From Arachis hypogaea (taxonomy: Eukaryota > Streptophyta > Magnoliopsida > Fabales > Fabaceae), in NCBI RefSeq assembly GCF_003086295.3, contig NC_092051.1, positions 79,368,445-79,432,444 of the forward strand: DNA of 64,000 bases, in the 5' to 3' direction. Positions 21,907 to 32,272 of the stretch are shown piece after piece. Numbering within the stretch: position 1 is the first letter of the stretch; every line of letters starts with the position of its first letter. The position numbers and the translations under genes were made by a program. The notes under the pieces were generated by a model. That model was not told the DNA's origin, searched no databases, and worked only from the letters and a program-made list of their open reading frames with translations.

Positions 21907-23464
21907 TGATGAGCGGATAATTTATACGCTTTTTGGCATTGTTTTTAAGTAGTTTTTAGTATGATTTAGTTAGTTTTTAGTATATTTTTATTATTTTTTA
22001 AATAAAAATCACATTTTTGGTAGACTTGAGCAAAAATCTGAATCAGAGGCTAAAAAAGGACTGCAGATACTGTTGGATTCTGACCTCCCTACACTCGAAA
22101 TGGATTTTCTGGAGCTACAGAAACCCAATTGGTGCGCTCTTAATTGCGTTGGAAAGTAGACATCCAGGGCTTTCCCACAATATATAATAGTCCATACTTT
22201 GCCCGAGTTTTGACGACACAAACTGGCATTCAAACACCAACTTCCTATCCTATTCTGGAGTTAAACGCCAGAAACAGGTTGGAATTCAGAGTTAAACGCC
22301 AGAAATAGGCTACAACCTGGCGTTTAACTCCAAAAAGAGTCTCTACACATGAAAGCTCAATGCTCAGTCCAAGCACACACCAAGTGGGCCCGGAAGTGGA
22401 TTTCTGCATCATTTACTTATCTCTGCAAACCCTAGTAACTAGTTTAGTATAAATAGGACTTTTTACTATTGTATTAGACGTCTTGGTCATTCTGGTTCCC
22501 TCTCTGGGGGCCGAAGCAAATGAACACGATTATCACTTATGTATTTTCAACGGTGGAGTTTTTACACCCCATAGACTAAGGTGTGGAGCTCTGCTGTTCC
22601 TCAAGAATTAATGCAAAGTACTATTGTTTTTCTATTCAATTCAACCTTATTCTTATTCTAAGATATTCATTCGCACCCAAGAACATGATGAATGTGATGA
22701 TTATGTGACACTCATCACCATTCTCACCCATGAATGCGTGCCTGACAACCACTTTCGTTCTACATGAAAACAAACTTGAATGCATATCTCTTAGCCTCCT
22801 GGTTCACAATTAGAGTCTTCGTGGTATAGGCTAGAATTATTGGTGGCCATTCCTGAGATCCAGAAAGTCTAAACCTTGTCTGTGGTATTCCGAGTATGAT
22901 CTGGGATGGTATTCCGAGTGTTGGGCGTAGCGACAGACGCAAAAGGATCAATGGATCCTATTCCAACATGATTGAGAACCGACAGATGATTAGCCGTGCG
23001 GTGACAGCGCATTTGGACAATTTTCACTGAGAGGACGGACGGTAGCCATTGACAACGGTGATCCCCCAACATACAGCTTGCCATGGAAAGTAATATGAAG
23101 GATTGAATGAACGCAGTAGGAAAGCAGAGATTCAGAAGGAGCAAAGCATCTCCATACGCTTATCTGAAATTCTCACCAATGAATTACATAAGTATCTCTC
23201 TCTTATTTTATGTTCTGTTTATATTTTAATTTTCAAAACCTCATAACCATTTGAATCTGCCTGACTGAGATTTACAAGATAGCCATAGCTTGCTTCAAGC
23301 CGACAATCCCCGTGGGATCGACCCTTACTCACGTAAGGTTTATTACTCGGACGACCCAGTGCACTTGCTGGTTAGTTGTGCGGAATTGTGACAAAGAAGT
23401 TGAGATTACATTCATGCGTACCAAGTTTTTGGAACTGTTTTAGAGATCACAATTTCGTGCACCA
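21907..23464 (+). repeat. A-inner 5' LTR
   Basis: 1558 bp, TGATGAGCGG to TTCGTGCACCA. It lacks about 70 bp near 22018 that the 3' LTR has. TATAAATAGG is at 22448-22457 and GGCGTT palindromes at 22222-22340. Confidence 0.92.
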
Positions 23465-23470
23465 AGTTTT

Positions 23471-23488
23471 TGTCGCCGTTGCCAGGGA
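23471..23488 (+). promoter_or_regulatory. Primer binding site of A-inner
   Basis: TGTCGCCGTTGCCAGGGA lies six bases after the LTR end and is a tRNA-Asp-type site with two changes. Confidence 0.82.
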
Positions 23489-25099
23489 TTGTTCAAGTTT
23501 GGACAACTGACAGTTCATCTTGTTGCTCAGATTAGGTAATTTTATTTTAATTCTAAGCTTTTTCTTTTTATTTTTATTTTCGAAAAAGTTTCAAAAAAAA
23601 ATATATTATTCTATGTTCTTCAGAATTTTTAAGAATGAATTCTAAAGTTTCAGATGATGCTTTTATCATCACAGGAGCTAGTTGATTCCATCAATTTGGC
23701 TATTGTATGTATTGTCCTGCTGAAGCTTGGCTAGCCATGTCTAATCTTTTTAGATTGAAGCTTTAGACTAACATTACACGATTCTTGGAATTCTTATTAA
23801 AAATTTTGAAATCCTTATTTTTCTTTTTCCAAATAATTTTCGAAAAATCCAAAAATTTTTTTTATAAAATCATAAAACCAAAAATAATTTTGTGTTTCTT
23901 GTTTGAGTCTAGTGTCAATTTGTAAGTTTGGTGTCAATTGCATCTTTTTAATTTTCAAAAAAAAATTTCAAAACCTCATGCATGGTGTTCTTCATGATCT
24001 TCTTTGTTTGATTTTTGCATTTTCATGTTTTGTGTCTTTTCTTGTTTTTCATATGCATTTTCAATTTGTCATTGTCTAAAGTTTGAAAATTTATAAGTTT
24101 GGTGTCTTGCATGTTTTTCTTTTCTTAAAAAAAAAAATAAGTCTTGATGTTCATCTTGGTCTTCAAAGTGTTCTTGGTGTTCATCTTGACATTCAAAGTG
24201 TTCTTGCATGTATTAGTTGTTTTGATTCATAATTTCTATGTTTTGTTTCAATTTGGTGTTTTCTCTCTCTTTACTAAAAATTTAAAAATAAAAAATATAT
24301 CTTTCCTTGTTTTACTCATCAATTTCAATTTCAAAATTCTATCTTTTTCAAATCGTTTTCAAAAATCAAATCTTTTTCATTTATTTTACATATTTTTTAT
24401 TTTTTTTAATTTGATTTCCAAAATATTTTTCTTATTCTTACTTCATATTTTCGAAAATCTCACTAACATTTAATGTTTTGATTCAAAAATTTTCAAGTTG
24501 TTACCTGCCTATTAAGAAAGGTTCAATCTTTAAACTCTAGAATCATATCTTTTTAGTTTCTTGTTAGTCAAGTAATCAACTTTAATTTTTAAAATCAAAT
24601 ATTTTTAAATTTCCAATTCAAATCTTTTTCAAAATGATTTTCAATCATATCTTTTTCAAAAATCAGTTTCAAAATCTTTTCTAACTTCTTATCTTTTCAA
24701 ATTTGATTTTCAAATCTTTTTCAATTAACTACTTGACTTTTTGTTTGATTTTAAAAGTTTTCTATTTTAATCATATATTTTTCAAAACCACCTAACTATT
24801 TCTCTCTCTCCAACTTTCGAAAATCACTAACACTTTTTCAAAATTCTTTTTAATTAACTAATTGCTTCAAATTTTAATTTTAATTTTATTTCTCCTTTTA
24901 ATTTTTGAATTCTAACTAATAATTAAAATAAAAACAATAATATTTTCCTTTTATTCTTTTTAAATTCGAAATTCTCTGTCTCATCTTTCTCATCTTTCTC
25001 TTCTTCTTCTTCTATTCTTCTCTTTTTCTACTCACATAAAGGAATCTCTATACTGTGACATAGAGGATTCCTCTTCTTTTTTGTTCTCTTCTTTTTTAT
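23489..25099 (+). other. A-inner leader, AT-rich
   Basis: About 1.6 kb of T-rich sequence with many TTTTCAAA/ATCTTTTTC blocks and two isolated TAAGTTTGGTGTC motifs (near 23919 and 24092). The open stretch 24144-24473 is low-complexity Phe/Leu/Ile and not credible as a gene. The homologous A-outer leader is 54625-56113. Confidence 0.75.
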
Positions 25100-26451
25100 A
25101 TGAGCAGGAATAGGGACAAAGATATTCTTATTGAAGTTGATCCTGAACCTGAAAGGACTCTTAAGAGGAAACTAAGAGAAGCTAAAGCACAACCCTTTGG
25201 AGAGGACCTGAAAAAATTTTTCGAAAAAGAAAGAGACATGGCCGAACCCAACAACAATGGTGGAGATGCAAGGAAGATGCTTGGTGACTTTATTGCACCC
25301 TCTTCTGACTTCTGTGGAAGGAGCATCTCAATTCCTACAATTGGAGCAAACAACTTTGAGCTTAAGCCTTAATTAGTTTCTCTAATGCAGCAGAATTGCA
25401 AGTATCATGGACTTCATTTGGAAGATCCTCATCAGTTTTTAGCTGAGTTCTTGCAAAACTGTGACATTGTTAAGACTCATGGGGTTGACCCTGAGATCTA
25501 CAAACTTATGCTTTTCCCTTTTGCTATAAGAGACAGAGCTAGGACATGGTTGGACTCACAACCTAAGGATAGCCTGAACTCTTGGAAAAAGCTGGTCAAT
25601 GCCTTCTTGGCAAAGTTCTTTCCACCTTAAAAATTGAGTAAGCTTAGAGTGGAAGTCCAAACCTTCAGATAGAAGGAAGGCAAATCCATCTATGAAGCTT
25701 GGAAAAGATACAAGCAATTGATCAGAAGATGTCCTTCTGGTATGCTTTTAGAATGGAGCATCATATGCATATTCTATGATGGTTTGTCTGAACTATCCAA
25801 GATGTCATTGGACAACTCTGCAGGTGGATCTCTTCATCTGAAGAAGACGCCTAAAGAAGCTCAGGAACTCTTTGAAATGGTTGCAAATAACCAATTCATG
25901 TACACTTCTGAAAGAAATCCTATGAATAATGGGACAATTCAGAAGAAAGGAGTTCTTGAGATAGATACTCTGAATGCCATATTGGCTCAGAAAAAAATAT
26001 TGACTCAGCAAGTCAATATGATTTCTCAGAGTCTGAATGGATTGTAAGCTGCATCCAACAGTACTAAAGAAGCATCTTCTGAAGAAGAAGCTTATGATCC
26101 TGAGAACCCTGCAATTGCAGAGGTGAATTACATGGGAGAACCCTATAATTCTTCATGGAGAAATCATCCAAATTTCTCATGGAAGGACCAACAGAAGCCT
26201 CAACAGGGCTTCAGCAATAATGGTGGAAGAAATAGGTTTAGCAATAGCAAGCCTTTTCCATCATCTTTTCGGCAACAGACAGAGAATTCTGAACAGAGCC
26301 ATTCTGGCCTAGCAACCATAGTCTCTGATCTATCCAAGACCACACTAAATTTCATGAATGAAACAAGGTTCTCCATTAGAAATTTGGAGGCACAGGTGGG
26401 TCAGCTGAGTAAGAAGATTACTGAAACTCCTCCCAGTACTCTCCCAAGCAA
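25100..26451 (+). pseudogene. Family A gag, truncated by CACTA insertion
   Basis: ATG 25100 opens MSRNRDKDILIEVDPEPERT. One frame runs to 26451 with in-frame stops near 25370, 25628, 25670 and 26045. The capsid-like part shows LEDPHQFLAEFLQNCDIVK, YKLMLFPFAIRDRARTWL, SWKKLVNAFLAKFFPP and SIYEAWKRYKQLIRRCP, a standard plant Ty3 gag pattern. A YNSSWRNHPNFSW region and a SIRNLEAQVGQLSKKI coiled coil follow. No CCHC zinc knuckle is seen. It is clearly related to D gag (30581) and to Athila-type gag. The frame ends where non-element sequence starts at about 26452. Confidence 0.88.
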
Positions 26452-26879
26452 TATCGATTTCCGGGTAACGTCGGGCTTCTCGGCACCTCGCACGGCGATA
26501 TCGATTTCCGGCCGGCGGAAACTTCGGAAGTCTTCTCCTCTTTTGATATTTCTCCGGCGGCGATAGAGAAAACGGCGGAAGAAGAATTATTCTTAGGATT
26601 CTTCTTGTTACCTGATAATGAGGTGAATTAAAAAAGAAAAAGAAATGATTAGTTATGTGAACGATCGAAAATTTAGCGAAGAATGAAAAGGATTTTGGTG
26701 TTTTATAGGAGAATGTGAAACGGAACGAAGGTGAGGAAGCGGCGTTGGCGGCGGCTATTGGAGTGGGAGATGAGGTGGAGAATGCCAGACATGCAACCGA
26801 TGGTCTTGGCGTGAATTTTTTCTGGCGCGTTTTCTCGCCGGGATGACGACGGTGACACCGCGCTGGTTTGCCTCTTCAT
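26452..26879 (-). pseudogene. Captured host exons, possibly a TRM/DUF3741-type gene 5' end
   Basis: On the minus strand an exon starting MKRQTSAVSPSSSRRENAP (26879) contains KTIGCMSGILHLISHSNSRR and ends near FLTF (26727). A second open exon (26611-26452) follows a good acceptor (T-rich tract, then CAG at 26614-26612) and reads GNKKNPKNNSSSAVFSIAAG and on to CEVPRSPTLPGNRY without stops. GCMxGIxxL near the N-terminus is reminiscent of plant TRM/LONGIFOLIA-like proteins. That identification is from memory and tentative. The donor after exon 1 is not canonical. The fragment is cut at the A-inner junction. Confidence 0.4.
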
Positions 26880-27404
26880 CACCGTCTCTCTACTCGTTTC
26901 TCTTCCACTTTTTTGGAATTTTTTGGGCCTCGAAAATTTCAATGCGATATCATATTTGTCACATTTGTCTGATAAAGTTGTGTTTTTGTTCATATAAGTG
27001 TTGTTGGTTCTAAATGATGAGTGGGTTCTTGGGAAACATGTAAAAAAACCTTAAACCTTTTACTGTCTCTGGAACCCCTTTGAGTTTTTCTTTCTGCTTG
27101 ATGAAATTCTTGAGTTGATTGTGCTTTATGATTTAAAGTTCCATTTGGAGTATTTTTCCACTGAATATGTTATTCTTGAAGATTATGCCATGCTTTCTTT
27201 TTGTTTTTTGCTTGTTCAAATTTCATTCCGTGTTTGCATATTAATAATGTCCGTTATTTCAATCAGCATAATCATTGATTTACGTTTTAATGGTGTGCAG
27301 GAGATTCTGTAATTAAAGGGCTTTTTGGATGATCAGATATTGATTAATTCACTGAGCTTACTTGAAATTTCAGTTTCAAGCTTTTGTGTTCATAATTTCT
27401 TCAT

Positions 27405-27569
27405 GGAGTCACTGCAAATGGAGTAGTAGATTCTTTATCAGAGGTTCAGAATTTAGTTTCTGTTGCACAGCAGCATGATCCTCCTTCTACATCTGGGACT
27501 CCCCGTTCTACGCGGCCTCCCTTAAGACCATCTCGGAATCATGTTCATGGGCCTATACTGGGAAGCTAA
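27405..27569 (+). pseudogene. Captured exon-like fragment, unrecognised
   Basis: An open stretch reads GVTANGVVDSLSEVQNLVSV, then PPSTSGTPRSTRPPLRPSRN and ends at a TAA (27567). The Ser/Pro/Arg composition and absence of low-complexity bias look protein-coding, unlike its surroundings. It has no clear splice sites and I cannot name it. Confidence 0.35.
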
Positions 27570-28210
27570 ACAAAGTTTCACCTATACTGAAATTATTGAG
27601 TGTGGTACTAGTGTTGATAAGTCACTAGCAAACCCAATATTAGCTGATTCTGTATTAAATTTATGAACTCAATTGTTCCACAGTTGGGGTTTTTGATGTA
27701 CCTCTAATCACTCCAGTCCCTATTTGTAGCGAAACATGGTTTGCTAGTTTTATAACTAACCAAGTTGATTTGTTTTCTTATGGCCTTATTATTGGAAAAA
27801 CTCATGGATATGTTCATCTTTATTTTACTTATTGCCTTTATGCTTAGTTGATTATTCTATCTCTATGCTTTCTATTTTCCCAGAATTGTTACATTCTGAT
27901 TCCATTAGAGTTCAGTTTTAATCGATTGTTGTTTTTCGTGAAAGTTTTATAGTTTCCAGATCATGTTATTGTGGCAATACATGAATGGATAATAGTACAA
28001 ACAAATTCTTTTTGTTGACAATTGATAAAAAATGAAGAACTCATATACCAATTAATTGGCCTCTCTGACAGCTTGCTTGATATGTTAATTTCTCATTATT
28101 GAAACATATATCCAACTTATGACAAGTAGATTAATTTTGCTGGTGTGTTGGTTTCTAGTTATATCTTTAATGATCACTCTATTTATAAGTTGATGAATCT
28201 TTGAATGCAG

Positions 28211-28582
28211 GTTTTATGTGGCAAAAGTTCTCCTTGCTTTAGAGTATTTACTTTTGCTTGGGATCATCTACAGAGACCTTAAACCCGAGAACGTGTTGGT
28301 GAGGGAAGATGGTCATATAATGCTATCAGATTTTGACCTCTCCCTAAGGTGCACGGTTAGTCCAACTCTTGTAAAGTCATCAAACTCTATCCTGGAGACG
28401 AAGACCTCAGGATACTGCATTCAGCCTTCTTGCGCCGAACCAACTTGTTCAATGCAGCCAGACTGCATCCAACCGGCATGCTTCTCGCCTCGATTTCTTT
28501 CCAGCAAATCCAAGAAAGGAAAGAAGTACAAGCCAAACAATGACATGCATCATCAGGTGACCCCTCTTCCGGAGCTTATCGC
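28211..28582 (+). pseudogene. AGCVIII (D6PK-like) protein kinase exon fragment
   Basis: A good acceptor (GAATGCAG at 28203-28210) precedes a split Arg codon, then [20 protein letters not shown]. The catalytic loop YRDLKPEN and the metal-binding motif DFDLS follow; DFD in place of DFG is the hallmark of plant AGCVIII kinases. Next comes the family-specific insertion with [27 protein letters not shown] and a Lys-rich stretch, up to TPLPELIA. The frame is then cut by element D. After D (43070-43085) it gives only A-K-L-V-P and a stop, whereas intact family members continue into the activation segment. N-lobe and C-lobe are absent, so no kinase activity is possible. Confidence 0.9.
28578..28582. 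repeat. Target site duplication ATCGC of the D array (left)
   Basis: ATCGC is matched by ATCGC at 43065-43069. It defines the first LTR as starting TAATGACAAG, a G-to-A change from TGATGACAAG in the other two LTRs. Confidence 0.88.
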
Positions 28583-28970
28583 TAATGACAAGTCATCTTA
28601 GCCTATTTTAACTAGCCTTTTTCTTTTGTTTTCATTAGAATTATGCACTTTCTTGAACCATAAGCAAGCTAATTGAGTAGATTTTCATGTTTCCTTTGAT
28701 TGAATCAACCATGTATGAATTCATGCTATTTCATGAGGTTTTATACTATAATTGTCACATATTATGAAAGAATGAATATCTCATGATTTTGAGCATAGCT
28801 TTGATGTGTTTGGTTGATTAATGATAGGTGAAGAAAGCTTGGAGAAAGGTTGAAGCAAGAAGGAATACCTAGGAGTAAAGAGAAGACAATGGAATAAGTG
28901 AAATTGAACCAGGAAGCAAAAAGCTGGACCTAAAGTTAGCCTCAAACTTTTGCACAAACTTTTGTGTGAA

Positions 28971-29370
28971 AAGTTAGCCCCAACGTTAGCCCCTAACTTT
29001 TGGGCTAACGTTGGAACTTGAAAATCACTCCCTGGGTACCAAAAGTTTGCGCCAACGTTAGCCCCTAACTTTGAGGCTAACGTTGGCACAAGAAAATCAC
29101 CCCTGGGCACCAAAAGTTTGCGCCAACGTTAGCCCCTAACTTTGAGGCTAACGTTGGCATGAGAAAAACACTCCCTGGGCACCAAAAGTTTGCGCCAACG
29201 TTAGCCCCTAACTTTGAGGCTAATGTTGGCACATGAAAACTACAAGGGGAGGAGAAAAAGTTTGCGCCAACGTTAGCCCCTAACTTTGAGGCTAACGTTG
29301 GCGCCACAAGTGCACCAAGGAAGGCTAACGTTGGTGCAAAAGTTAGACCCTTAACTTTTGCACCAACATG
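28971..29370 (+). repeat. Hairpin array in D LTR 1
   Basis: Five ~72-bp tandem units each hold GCCAACGTTAGCC, an 11-base spacer CCTAACTTTGA, then GGCTAACGTTGGC, a 13-bp perfect stem in the best units. A diverged pair of AAAGTTAGACC / AACTTTTGCACC arms follows. Minus-strand ORFs through it, reading LASKLGANVGANF repeats, are by-products. Confidence 0.93.
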
Positions 29371-29583
29371 AGTATCAGCAAGTAATGGGAGCTGATATGA
29401 AAAGTTAGACCCTAACTTTTGCTCCAACTTTTGGTCCAACTTTTGCAAAACTCCAACCCGGTTCAATTGGTTTACTTTGGTTCTTCTCCAAACTTCAAGA
29501 GCAATCAACCAAGGCCTCTTTTAACCCAATTCCACCAAGAGCAAAGGCCCAACTCAAGGCTTGAAGATCATTTGAAGAAAGTG

Positions 29584-29593
29584 TATAAATAGG
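29584..29593 (+). promoter_or_regulatory. LTR TATA box (D LTR 1)
   Basis: TATAAATAGG lies about 1.0 kb into the LTR. Identical boxes are at 35924-35933 and 42263-42272. Confidence 0.65.
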
Positions 29594-30392
29594 ATAGAAT
29601 TCAAGTTCTTCGGGGAGCTTTCCTTTGGAATTTTCATAATAGTTTTCGGAGAGCTTTGGATATTGAGTGATCTTTAATTTCTTAGTCTTGGGGAAGGAGA
29701 ATTCACTTCTCTTCCTCTTAGTTTTATTGCTTTCAATTTCTATTACAATTGTCTTGGATCTTGGGTTGAAGAATTGAAGAAATTCTGTTTCAATCTCATC
29801 CTTGGATCTCTCTATTTTTATTTACTAATTGAGTGACTTTAATTTCTGTTAATTGCTCTTCATCTACTTTTCTTGCAATTGTTCTTGTTGGATCTAGGAA
29901 GGCATTGAGATCTAGACTTTGTTTTCTAGTCTCTGGGCCCTGAGATCTGAATTCCTAATTTACATTTTGTTTCTTGCTTTTAATGTTCATTTACTTTACT
30001 GCTTCAAGATCCGATTCAACCCAAACCTTCTTTTACTCTTTTGTTTGATGCAAGTTACTTTCCTTTGTTTAATTTCTGCAAATCCAACTCCTAATCTCCT
30101 TTACATTTCGAGCCATTTACATTTTCTTGCACTTTAAGATTCCGCAATTTAATTTCCTGCTCTCTTTAATTTCATGCAATTTAAATTCTGCAAATCACAA
30201 ATCACCCAACCAAATCTTGATTCGCTTGACTAAATCAACCACTAAACTAAAATTGCTCAATCCTTCAATCCCTGTGGGATCGACCTCACTCCCGTGTGTT
30301 TTTATTACTTGATGCGACCCGGTGCACTTGCCGGTTAGATTTGTGTGTTTTGGGAGGATTTCACTTTTCCACTAAAATACTCATCAAGTTTT

Positions 30393-30410
30393 TGGCGCCG
30401 TTGCTGGGGA
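30393..30410 (+). promoter_or_regulatory. Primer binding site, D copy 1
   Basis: TGGCGCCGTTGCTGGGGA, six bases after LTR 1, is of tRNA-Asp type with one change. The copy-2 equivalent is 36732-36749. Confidence 0.9.
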
Positions 30411-30580
30411 TTGATTAGATTGACAATGATTAAGTGAGGTGGTAATCTAGATCAAGCACTTTTTCTTTAATTTTGATTAACCCACTAACTGTTTGATTTT
30501 TTGCTTAAACTAACTAACACTTCAATCTAGCAGTAGATTGAAGTGTCACTGGTTTTGTGCATTTCTCATGCTCTGCTTGT

Positions 30581-32254
30581 ATGTCAGGTACAAGAAGAAC
30601 CACACCCAATTTTCATGAACAAGACGAAAGAACTCTCAGGAGGTTAAGAAGAGCTGAAAGAGGGAAAAACATTGTTGGAGAAGAGGAATCAGACAAAGAA
30701 TTCCAAGAGATGGAGGAACATTCAACCAATCCACCAGGTGGAGCAGACAACAACAATGACAACCCACCCCAGAGGAGAGTTTTGGCTTCCTATACCTTTG
30801 CAAATCCTAGACATTGTGGGAGCAGCATCTTGGCTCCAAATGTCAATGCTAACAATTTTGAACTCAAGCCACAACTCATCACTTTGGTTCAGAACAATTG
30901 CTCTTTTGGTGGAGGACCACTTGAAGACCCACACCAACATTTGTCCACTTTCTTGAGGATATGCAACACTGTCAAAACTAATGGAGTGCCTCCTGACAGT
31001 TACAAACTAATGCTATTCCCATTTTCTCTCAGGGACAAGGCCACTCAATGGTTGGAATCTTTTCCAAGGGACAGCATCAACAACTGGGATGATTTGGTAA
31101 CCAAGTTTCTTGCCAAGTTTTACCCACCTCAGAGGATTATAAGGTTGAAGGCTGAGGTACAAACATTTACACAAATGGAGGCTGAACCCATCTATGAGGC
31201 ATGGGAGAGGTACAAGGCTCTAATCAGGAAATGTCCCCCTGCCATGTTTAATGAGTGGGAGAAGCTGCAGAACTTCTATGAAGGCTTAACACTGAAATCC
31301 CAGGAAGCTTTAGATCATTCAGCTGGAGGTTCCTTGCAACTCATGAAAACTACAGAGGAGGCTCAAGAACTCATTGATATGGTGGCCAACAACCAATATT
31401 TCTTTGCTCATCAAAGAGGCCGCCAACCATCACAAAGGAGAGGAGTAATGGAGCTAGAAGGAGTGGATTCAATCTTGGCTCAAAACAAATTAATGCAGCA
31501 GCAAATTCAACAACAATTTGAGCAAATGACCAAGAGGATTGATGGCCTCCATGTTGCAGCAGTTAACACCGGCCAACCATCAGCCACATGGGGGCAAAAT
31601 GAAGAAATCCAAGAGGAGCAACAGCAGGAACAAGTCCAGTACATGCATTCAAATCCAAATGAATTCTATGGTGATACTTACAATCCCTCATGGAAAAATC
31701 ACCCCAACCTCAGATGGGGAGACACCCACAACCAAAACCAACACCCATGGCAGAGGAACTCAAACCAAAACAACCCAAGAAACAATCAAAACTACAACCA
31801 GCAGCAGACTAACCAAAACACATACAGAAAACCTCAAAACAACTACCCTAATCTCAACCAGTACCAATCCAACAACCATTCCACCAACCAAAATGTTTAC
31901 CACCCACAACCCACACCTCACAACCCACCACAAGCACCACCTGAACCTCAAAGACTCACCAACTTAGAGACCTTGATAGAGAAAATGATGAAACACCAGG
32001 AAATAACAAACAAAAACCATGAAGCATCATTAAAGAGCCTAGAGAGGCAGATTGGGCAACTCTCCAAGCAAGTATCTGTTGAGAGACCTTCAAACTCACT
32101 GCCCAGTGACACAATCCCAAATCCCAAGGAGGAATGCAAGGCAATACAATTAAGGAGTGGGAGAACATTGATAAGCAACAATAACACTACAAAGAAACAA
32201 GCAGAGAGCATCAAAGAACCAACAAAGGATGAGAAGCAAGCAAAGGACGATTAA
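30581..32254 (+). CDS. D gag, copy 1
   Basis: The ATG at 30581 (MSGTRRTTPNFHEQDERTLR) is preferred to the in-frame GTG at 30557; it gives 557 residues. An N-terminal Arg/Glu-rich region is followed by a capsid-like part with FELKPQLITLVQNNCSFGGG, LEDPHQHLSTFLRICNTVK, YKLMLFPFSLRDKATQWLE and EPIYEAWERYKALIRKCPP. Then come a Gln-rich stretch, a YNPSWKNHPNLRWGD motif, a long Asn/Gln-rich tail and a coiled coil near the end. There is no CCHC zinc knuckle. The frame is intact and stops at TAA (32252-32254), after which the protease continues in the same frame. It would form the particle of a Ty3/Athila-like element in the cytoplasm. Confidence 0.92.
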   Translation: MSGTRRTTPNFHEQDERTLRRLRRAERGKNIVGEEESDKEFQEMEEHSTNPPGGADNNNDNPPQRRVLASYTFANPRHCGSSILAPNVNANNFELKPQLITLVQNNCSFGGGPLEDPHQHLSTFLRICNTVKTNGVPPDSYKLMLFPFSLRDKATQWLESFPRDSINNWDDLVTKFLAKFYPPQRIIRLKAEVQTFTQMEAEPIYEAWERYKALIRKCPPAMFNEWEKLQNFYEGLTLKSQEALDHSAGGSLQLMKTTEEAQELIDMVANNQYFFAHQRGRQPSQRRGVMELEGVDSILAQNKLMQQQIQQQFEQMTKRIDGLHVAAVNTGQPSATWGQNEEIQEEQQQEQVQYMHSNPNEFYGDTYNPSWKNHPNLRWGDTHNQNQHPWQRNSNQNNPRNNQNYNQQQTNQNTYRKPQNNYPNLNQYQSNNHSTNQNVYHPQPTPHNPPQAPPEPQRLTNLETLIEKMMKHQEITNKNHEASLKSLERQIGQLSKQVSVERPSNSLPSDTIPNPKEECKAIQLRSGRTLISNNNTTKKQAESIKEPTKDEKQAKDD

Positions 32255-32272
32255 GCTAAGGAGCAAGTTGTG

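Larger units (their letters stand above)
28583..30386 (+). repeat. D LTR 1
   Basis: 1804 bp. It is about 12 bp shorter than LTR 2 and 3 near 29400. It has its own private changes between 28870 and 29920. TATAAATAGG lies at 29584-29593. It ends TACTCATCA. Confidence 0.93.

Noticed and set aside
24144..24473. 109-residue Phe/Ile/Leu-rich ORF resembling a membrane protein
   Set aside because: It is low-complexity T-rich leader DNA. The homologous A-outer leader does not keep the frame.
27115..27312. 65-residue hydrophobic ORF inside the CACTA
   Set aside because: AT-rich intron-like DNA, no splice or start support and no recognisable motif.
28971..29370. CRISPR-like regular repeats with spacers
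   Set aside because: The repeats are palindromic tandem units inside plant LTRs; there is no leader, no unique spacers and no cas genes.
29077..29508. Minus-strand ORFs with LASKLGANVGANF repeats in each D LTR (also 28781-29113, 35109-35848, 41448-42187)
   Set aside because: They are translations of the ~72-bp hairpin array antisense to the LTR. The repeat period explains the open frame, and there is no start context or homologue.
31760..32214. Minus-strand hydrophobic ORFs opposite D gag (and 38099-38553)
   Set aside because: They are the reverse complement of the Asn/Gln-rich gag codons.
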